Source: Enterococcus wangshanyuanii
Lineage (GTDB): Bacteria > Bacillota > Bacilli > Lactobacillales > Enterococcaceae
Length of the DNA: 64,000 nucleotides
Direction: 5' to 3'
Assembly: GCF_002197645.1 (NCBI RefSeq)
Contig: NZ_CP021874.1
Location: 248,001-312,000, forward strand
The notes under the pieces are model-generated. The model was not told where the DNA came from, searched no databases, and saw only the letters and a list, made by a program, of their open reading frames with translations. Below are positions 58,451-64,000 of the stretch, in pieces (positions within the stretch are counted from its first letter, which is position 1; the number at the start of each line of letters is the position of its first letter). The position numbers and the translations under genes were made by a program.

Positions 58451-58471
58451 ATGAATGCATTCATTCATTAA
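58451..58471 (+). other. Six-codon mini-ORF before the NfnA-like gene
   Basis: AGAAGGAAAA stands before ATG, which opens MNAFIH and a stop codon. The true gene start (58483) has only a weak ribosome binding site 12 bp later, so ribosomes may re-initiate. TGAATGCATTCA within it is a palindrome. A regulatory role is a guess. Confidence 0.25.
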
Positions 58472-58482
58472 CGGTAAAGCAT

Positions 58483-59316
58483 ATGTATAAGATAACCAAA
58501 AGTGAGGTACTTTCAGCAAATGAATTTGATTTTTGGATCGAAGCGCCACGGATCGCTTCAAAAGCGCAACCGGGTCAATTTGTGATTCTACGCATCAATG
58601 AGGTCGGTGAAAGAATTCCATTAACGATCGCAGATGCAGACTCAGAAAAAGGGCAGATCCGTCTGATTTTTCAAGTTATAGGTAAGACCACTGCGGAACT
58701 GTCAAAACTAAAAGCAGGTGATAGCTTATTAGATTTGACAGGACCTTTGGGGATGCCGACAGAAATCAAAAATTATGGCACAGTGATGATCGTTGGTGGT
58801 GGCGTAGGGATAGCAGCGATTTTTCCAATCGTCAAAGGGTTGAAAAAAGCTGGAAATCGTGTGATTACGATACTTGGTGCAAAAACAGCAGAATTAGTGA
58901 TTCTACAAGAAGAATGCGAACAGTTTTCTGATGAGTTGATCATTACGACAGACGATGGCTCTTTAGGTATGAAAGGTCTAGTCACTGAAGCGATGGAGCA
59001 AGTGATTAGAAGGGAGCCCGTCCATTGTAGCTGGGCGATTGGACCAAGCCTGATGATGAAATTTTGTACTCTAACCGCTGCAAAACATGACTTACCTATC
59101 TATGTTTCCTTAAATCCGATCATGATCGATGGAACGGGGATGTGCGGCGGCTGTCGTGTTACGGTGGATAATAGCATCAAATTTGCTTGTGTCGATGGAC
59201 CAGAGTTCAAAGGAACAGAAGTCAATTGGGATGAATTCATCAACCGCATGAAACAATATAAAGCTGAAGAAGAAACGTGTCTGGCGGATTATGAAAAAGC
59301 GCAGGTGACAAACTAA
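58483..59316 (+). CDS. NfnA-like ferredoxin-NADP reductase alpha subunit
   Basis: A 277-aa protein of the dihydroorotate dehydrogenase electron-transfer/NfnA (sulfide dehydrogenase alpha) family: FAD domain at about 1-100 (PGQFVILRI, RIPLTIAD), NAD domain (MIVGGGVGIAAIFPIVKGL, about 97-220) and a C-terminal [2Fe-2S] site (GMCGGCRVTV...FACVDGPEF). With the next gene it would form an NfnAB-type complex that couples NADH, NADPH and reduced ferredoxin/flavodoxin. The gene overlaps the next by one base (TAATG). The ribosome binding site is weak. Confidence 0.88.
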   Translation: MYKITKSEVLSANEFDFWIEAPRIASKAQPGQFVILRINEVGERIPLTIADADSEKGQIRLIFQVIGKTTAELSKLKAGDSLLDLTGPLGMPTEIKNYGTVMIVGGGVGIAAIFPIVKGLKKAGNRVITILGAKTAELVILQEECEQFSDELIITTDDGSLGMKGLVTEAMEQVIRREPVHCSWAIGPSLMMKFCTLTAAKHDLPIYVSLNPIMIDGTGMCGGCRVTVDNSIKFACVDGPEFKGTEVNWDEFINRMKQYKAEEETCLADYEKAQVTN

Positions 59317-60743
59317 TGGCGAGAAAAAGCAGAACCAAAACACCTATTTCAGAACAAGCGCCAGAAATTCGAAAAACGAATTTTGAGGAAGTTTGTTTAG
59401 GATATACGATTGAAGAAGGTCAAGCAGAGGCAGAACGTTGCCTTCAATGTAAAAATGCTCCATGTATTGCCAGTTGCCCTGTAATGATCGATATTCCGGG
59501 TTTCATACTAGCAATCAAAGAAGGCAATATGCAGGAAGCCGCAGATGTTTTAGGAAAATATACGAATCTACCAGCAATTTGCGGTCGTGTTTGTCCTCAA
59601 GAAAAACAATGTGAGGAAGTTTGTAAATTAGGTAAAGCGAAAAATTTTGAGCCTGTGGCTATTGGAAAATTAGAACGTTTAGTTGCTGATTGGGCATTAG
59701 AAAATCAAGATTTTTCAAAGAATACATCGAATGATAGAGCAATCATTGGGAAAATTGCAGTGATCGGTTCTGGACCATCGGGACTTACTGTAGCAGGTGA
59801 TTTAGCTAAATTGAACTATGAGGTTACGATTTATGAAGCACTCCATGATGCAGGTGGTGTGTTGACCTATGGCATTCCAGAGTTTCGTTTACCAAAAAGA
59901 ATCGTCAAAAAGGAAATCGAAAGTATTGAAGCTTTAGGGGTCAAGATTGAAACAAATGTTGTCGTTGGGAAAACGATCACGATGGATGAGATCATGGAAG
60001 AATTTGATGCTTGCTATATTTCAGTAGGCGCTGGGGCTCCCAATTTTATGGGTATCCCTGGAACCTCATTGAACGGCGTCTATTCTTCCAGTGAGTATCT
60101 GACCAGAATCAACTTGATGCATAGCTATGAATTTCCTAAATATGATACACCGATCAAAAAATCACAAAATGTCGTGGTCATTGGCGGCGGCAATGTTGCG
60201 ATGGATGCAGCAAGATCAGCGAAACGAATGGGTGCAGAAAATGTAAGCATCGTTTATCGTCGTTCCCTGGAAGAACTCCCAGCCCGCATTGAGGAATATC
60301 ACCATTCTGTCGAAGAAGAGATCGATTACCACTGGCTTACGAATCCGATCGAATACGTAAGTAACGGCAGCGGTGAGCTGACTGGAGTGAAATGTATCAA
60401 AATGGAATTGGGTGAACCTGATGCATCAGGACGTCGGAGACCAATTCCAATTAAAGGTAGTGAATTTATTATCGAAGCTGACACAGTGATCGAAGCAATC
60501 GGTCAAGGATCCAACAAGGTGTTGTTATCCACTTTCCCAGAACTTGCGTTGACGAAATGGGGTTATATTGAAGCGGATCCAAAAACGGGAGAAACATCGA
60601 TTCCCGGCGTCTTTGCCGGCGGAGATATCGTGACAGGCGCAGCAACCGTTATTTTGGCGATGGGTGCCGGAAAAGTTGCCGCGGTTCAAATGGATAAATA
60701 TGTCCAGGAACAAAAGAAAATACCCGCAACAACAAAAGTCTGA
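59316..60743 (+). CDS. NADPH-dependent glutamate synthase small-subunit-like protein (NfnB-like)
   Basis: A 475-aa GltD-like flavoprotein: N-terminal Cys motifs (CLQCKNAPCIASCP, ICGRVCPQEKQCEEVC) for [4Fe-4S] clusters, then FAD- and NADPH-binding motifs (VIGSGPSGLTVAGDL, VIGGGNVAMDAARSA). Annotated elsewhere as homotetrameric glutamate synthase, but next to an NfnA-like gene it is more probably the large Nfn subunit of a transhydrogenase/bifurcating complex. There is no large GltB-type gene in the window. Start ATG 59316 overlaps the previous stop codon. Confidence 0.88.
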   Translation: MARKSRTKTPISEQAPEIRKTNFEEVCLGYTIEEGQAEAERCLQCKNAPCIASCPVMIDIPGFILAIKEGNMQEAADVLGKYTNLPAICGRVCPQEKQCEEVCKLGKAKNFEPVAIGKLERLVADWALENQDFSKNTSNDRAIIGKIAVIGSGPSGLTVAGDLAKLNYEVTIYEALHDAGGVLTYGIPEFRLPKRIVKKEIESIEALGVKIETNVVVGKTITMDEIMEEFDACYISVGAGAPNFMGIPGTSLNGVYSSSEYLTRINLMHSYEFPKYDTPIKKSQNVVVIGGGNVAMDAARSAKRMGAENVSIVYRRSLEELPARIEEYHHSVEEEIDYHWLTNPIEYVSNGSGELTGVKCIKMELGEPDASGRRRPIPIKGSEFIIEADTVIEAIGQGSNKVLLSTFPELALTKWGYIEADPKTGETSIPGVFAGGDIVTGAATVILAMGAGKVAAVQMDKYVQEQKKIPATTKV

Positions 60744-60766
60744 GGAAAGATAAAAGGTGAAAAGAC

Positions 60767-63700
60767 ATGAAAAGAACAAAAACAATGGATGGGAATACAG
60801 CAGCAGCTTACATTTCCTATGCATTTACAGAAGTTGCAGCGATTTATCCAATCACACCTAGCTCTACAATGGCCGAATTAGTTGATGAGTGGGCTGAGAA
60901 TGGATTGAAAAATATTTATGGACAAAAAGTCCAAGTCATTGAAATGCAGTCAGAAGCAGGAGCAGCCGGCGTCGTTCACGGCTCCTTAAAAACGGGTGCT
61001 CTGACAACGACCTATACAGCGTCACAAGGTTTATTACTGATGATTCCTAATATGTACAAAATTGCCGGAGAACTTTTACCCTCTGTATTCCATGTGGCGG
61101 CTAGAGCAATCACAACGAGTGCATTGAGTATTTTCGGTGATCATGGGGATGTTATGGCCACTCGTCAAACTGGTTTTTGTATGTTGGCAGAATCAAGTGT
61201 CCAAGAAGTAATGGATTTGTCTGCTGTGGCTCATTTAGCAAGTATTGAAGGCAGTCTGCCGTTCGTCAACTTCTTCGATGGCTTTAGAACCAGTCATGAG
61301 TTGCAAAAAATCGAAGTTCTGGATTACGATGATCTAAAAGGAATGCTGGATCAAGACGCAGTGGATCGTTTCCGCCGCAGAGGGATGAATCCAAATCATC
61401 CAACCGTTTCCGGAACCGCTCAAAATCCGGATATCCATTTCCAACAACGTGAAACTGTTAATGCAAATTATGAAGCAATGCCGGCAATCGTTCAAAAATA
61501 TATGAAGCAAATCAACGAAATAAGAGGCACTTCTTATGATTTGACAGATTATTATGGTGCAGAAGATGCTACAGAAGTCATTATTTCAATGGGTTCAGCT
61601 TCACCAGTGATTGAGCAAACAGTTGATTATTTGAACGAACAAGGCAGAAAAGTCGGTTTTATCAACATTCATTTATACCGCCCATTCCCAACAGAAAACT
61701 TATTAGAAAAATTACCGAAGACGGTGCAAAAAGTTGCTGTATTAGATCGAACAAAAGAAGCAGGCGCTGATGGTGAACCTTTACTTTTAGATGTCCAAAG
61801 TGCATTATATCAACACGAAAGTCGTCCGATCGTAATCGGCGGACGGTATGGACTAGGTTCGAAAGATGTGACACCAAATCAAATCAAAGCAGTTTATGAT
61901 CACTTGTTATTGCCATTTGCGGATCTGAAACAGCGTTTTACGATCGGGATCGTCGATGATGTGACGTATCGCTCGTTACCGCAAGGCGAAACGTTAGATT
62001 TAACTGCTCCAACAACTTTCCAAGCCAAATTCTGGGGTTTTGGTTCAGATGGAACAGTTGGTGCGAATAAACAAGCAATCAAGATCATTGGTGATAATAC
62101 TGATTTATACGCACAAGCTTATTTCAGCTATGATTCAAAAAAATCTGGTGGCTTGACTATGTCACATTTGCGTTTTGGTGAGGAACCGATCACGTCAACA
62201 TATCTAGTAGAACAAGCTGATTTTATTGCCTGTCATAATGCCTCATACATTCATAATTATGATTTGCTTAAAGGGTTAAAAGATGGCGGAACCTTCTTAC
62301 TCAATACGATTTGGGATAAGGAAAAAGTTTACCGCTTGTTGCCAGCTAAATTGAAAAAATATATTGGAGAACACAATATTCAGTTTTATATCATCAATGC
62401 AGTGGAGCTTGCTCGTGAAATTGGTTTAGGACGACGCATCAATACAGTGATGTCTACCGCATTTTTTGAAGTCACCGATTTAATGTCACGGGATGAATAC
62501 TTGCCATTATTAAAAGCTGAAGTCAAAAAAGCATATGGTAAAAAATCAATGGAAATCGTTGAGAAAAACTATCAGGCCATTGATCGCACCTTTGATTCGC
62601 TACAAAAAGTCGAAGTACCAGCAGAATGGGCAAATATTGAAATTGAACCTGAAGAAGTCGATCCGACATTACCGAAATATATCACGAATATTCTACAACC
62701 GATCAATCGCCAAGAAGGAAACGATTTGACTGTCGGTGATTTGATCGATAATGGCATGAAAACGGGTGAAATGCCAATGGGAACGGCTGCTTATGAAAAA
62801 CGCGGCATCGCATTAGAAGTTCCAGAATGGCAAATGGATAAATGTACGATGTGTAATGAATGTGCCTTTGTTTGTCCTCACGCTGCGATTCGTCCATTTT
62901 TAGCAGACGAAGCAGAAATGGAAGAAGCACCAGAAGGATTCGTTGCAAGAGAAATGCGCGGCGCAGACGGTTTGATGTATCGTATTCAGGTTTCTTTAGA
63001 AGATTGTACGGGTTGTGGTCTTTGTGTCCAAGCTTGTCCAGTCAAAGAAAAAGCCATTTTGATGAAACCATACGAAGAGCAAAAAGAGCAAGCAATCAAC
63101 TGGGCTTTTGCGATGACGTTACAACAAAAAGAAAATCCAGTCAGAAAATTATCTGTGAAAGGTTCACAGTTCAATCAACCATTGATGGAATTCTCCGGTG
63201 CTTGTGAAGGTTGCGGTGAAACACCGTATATCAAGCTATTGACTCAATTGTTTGGTGATCGAATGATGATGGCGAATGCAACAGGCTGTTCTTCTATTTG
63301 GGGCGGTTCTTCTCCTGTTACGCCGTATACAACAAATGAATGTGGTCAAGGACCAGCTTGGAGCAACTCTTTATTTGAAGATAATGCAGAATATGGTTAT
63401 GGCATGTATGTCGCAAATAACACCAAGCGCCAGTATCTAGCCGATCAAATTCAAGAAGCCATCGATAAAAAGTTAGGCTCAGAAGATCTGCAAGCTTTAC
63501 TTCAAGATTGGCATGAGCATTACCTAGAAGGCGAGGGAACGCAACAGCGGGCAACGAAACTAGCAGCTGTATTAAGTGATGAATATCAATCAGATCCATT
63601 ATTAGAACAAATCTATAAGCAAAACGATTTATTCGTTAAAACAAGTCAGTGGATCGTCGGTGGAGACGGCTGGGCGTATGATATTGGTTTCAGCGGAATC

Positions 63701-64000
63701 GATCATGTCTTAGCTAGCGGGGCCGATGTCAATATTTTTGTAATGGATAACGAAGTGTATGCCAATACTGGTGGACAAACATCTAAGGCAACGCCTGCTG
63801 CAGCAATTGCGAAGTTCTCTGCTGGAGGGAAACAAACCTCTAAAAAAGATTTAGGTATGATGGCGATGACCTACGGCAATGTCTATGTCGCACAAATCGC
63901 ACTTGGTGCAAATTCGATGCAGACGATCAAAGCGATCGATGAGGCAGAACGTTATCCGGGTCCATCATTGATCATCGGTTATACGCCTTGTATCAATCAT
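60767..64000 (+). CDS. nifJ: Pyruvate:ferredoxin (flavodoxin) oxidoreductase, 3' end outside window
   Basis: Oxidises pyruvate to acetyl-CoA and CO2, passing electrons to flavodoxin or ferredoxin. The reading frame is open from ATG 60767 to the window edge: 1078 of about 1200 aa. Visible are the N-terminal thiamine-associated domain (ISYAFTEVAAIYPITPSSTM), two [4Fe-4S] motifs (CTMCNECAFVCP at about 691 and CTGCGLCVQACP at about 746), the Cys pair of the third cluster (GACEGCGETP) and the TPP site (GGDGWAYDIGFSG, about 964; NEVYANTGGQ). GGTGAAAAG precedes the ATG. It links ygeX pyruvate to the flavodoxin and Nfn genes just upstream. Confidence 0.95.
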   Translation, partial: MKRTKTMDGNTAAAYISYAFTEVAAIYPITPSSTMAELVDEWAENGLKNIYGQKVQVIEMQSEAGAAGVVHGSLKTGALTTTYTASQGLLLMIPNMYKIAGELLPSVFHVAARAITTSALSIFGDHGDVMATRQTGFCMLAESSVQEVMDLSAVAHLASIEGSLPFVNFFDGFRTSHELQKIEVLDYDDLKGMLDQDAVDRFRRRGMNPNHPTVSGTAQNPDIHFQQRETVNANYEAMPAIVQKYMKQINEIRGTSYDLTDYYGAEDATEVIISMGSASPVIEQTVDYLNEQGRKVGFINIHLYRPFPTENLLEKLPKTVQKVAVLDRTKEAGADGEPLLLDVQSALYQHESRPIVIGGRYGLGSKDVTPNQIKAVYDHLLLPFADLKQRFTIGIVDDVTYRSLPQGETLDLTAPTTFQAKFWGFGSDGTVGANKQAIKIIGDNTDLYAQAYFSYDSKKSGGLTMSHLRFGEEPITSTYLVEQADFIACHNASYIHNYDLLKGLKDGGTFLLNTIWDKEKVYRLLPAKLKKYIGEHNIQFYIINAVELAREIGLGRRINTVMSTAFFEVTDLMSRDEYLPLLKAEVKKAYGKKSMEIVEKNYQAIDRTFDSLQKVEVPAEWANIEIEPEEVDPTLPKYITNILQPINRQEGNDLTVGDLIDNGMKTGEMPMGTAAYEKRGIALEVPEWQMDKCTMCNECAFVCPHAAIRPFLADEAEMEEAPEGFVAREMRGADGLMYRIQVSLEDCTGCGLCVQACPVKEKAILMKPYEEQKEQAINWAFAMTLQQKENPVRKLSVKGSQFNQPLMEFSGACEGCGETPYIKLLTQLFGDRMMMANATGCSSIWGGSSPVTPYTTNECGQGPAWSNSLFEDNAEYGYGMYVANNTKRQYLADQIQEAIDKKLGSEDLQALLQDWHEHYLEGEGTQQRATKLAAVLSDEYQSDPLLEQIYKQNDLFVKTSQWIVGGDGWAYDIGFSGIDHVLASGADVNIFVMDNEVYANTGGQTSKATPAAAIAKFSAGGKQTSKKDLGMMAMTYGNVYVAQIALGANSMQTIKAIDEAERYPGPSLIIGYTPCINH

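Noticed and set aside
59316-60743. Plain glutamate synthase for nitrogen assimilation
   Set aside because: No glutaminase/GltB-type gene adjoins and an NfnA-like gene overlaps, so Nfn-like is preferred; not fully excluded.

Overview
The window reads as one contiguous stretch of a low-GC Firmicutes chromosome, almost certainly Enterococcus (E. faecalis-like group, species not resolved). Grounds: the order rnr-smpB-atpBEFHAGDC-DUF1146-murA-epuA, an AzoA-type azoreductase, LicT/BglP beta-glucoside genes with antiterminator RNAs, a MurT/GatD pair, and a selenium-dependent molybdenum hydroxylase (SDMH) island whose reference members (EF2563, EF2568) are named after E. faecalis loci. No IS element, prophage, CRISPR array, rRNA or tRNA was seen. 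Both ends cut genes: rnr at the left, nifJ at the right.

Layout. 1-1608: 3' part of rnr, then smpB. 1609-9253: the F1Fo ATP synthase operon with a clear sigma-A promoter and terminator, interrupted by unusual repeat-filled gaps (atpE-atpF 565 bp, atpG-atpD 281 bp). 9254-13383: repeat-rich leader, DUF1146, murA, epuA, an orphan glucitol-type EIIA-like protein and an AI-2E-family permease, closed by a shared bidirectional terminator with azoR on the minus strand. 14318-19128: licT, bglP and a 6-phospho-beta-glucosidase with two RAT/terminator switches. 19188-22889: a guanylate-kinase-like protein, a double VOC protein, a serine hydrolase and manA. 23142-28627 (minus strand): a secreted ChW-repeat/C39-like protease, gatD/murT and a YheO-type regulator.

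28628-64000 (plus strand) is the most interesting part: an anaerobic purine catabolism island in three transcription blocks. Block 1 (ssnA, ygfK, hydA-like, ygeX, ygeY, ygeW, arcC, ridA-like, NCS2 permease, NTPase) matches the purine/urate degradation set of gut anaerobes and ends in 2,3-diaminopropionate cleavage to pyruvate and in carbamate kinase ATP formation. Block 2 (ModE-like HTH, XdhC, FecCD-type ABC importer, DUF364 protein, double-cubane dehydratase-like protein and its activator) looks like metal supply and maturation. Block 3 starts with the fused Mo/Fe-S xanthine dehydrogenase and continues with mocA, a cysteine desulfurase-like protein, selD, yedF, DUF3343, yqeC and yqeB, the genes that supply selenium and cofactor. 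A fourth block (flavodoxin, NfnA/NfnB-like pair, pyruvate:flavodoxin oxidoreductase) can take pyruvate onward and feed low-potential electrons back.

The main new observations are: (i) an AT-rich palindrome (CTAAAAAATATTTTTTAG and variants) at the promoters of ssnA, xdh and flavodoxin, which would join the blocks in one regulon; (ii) a ModE-box-like site before a ModE-like gene that has only the DNA-binding domain; (iii) structured leaders before ssnA and between ygeW and arcC; (iv) three families of intergenic repeats in and around housekeeping operons, one with covarying stems. Promoters, operators and RNA folds were found by eye and no folding or search program was run.
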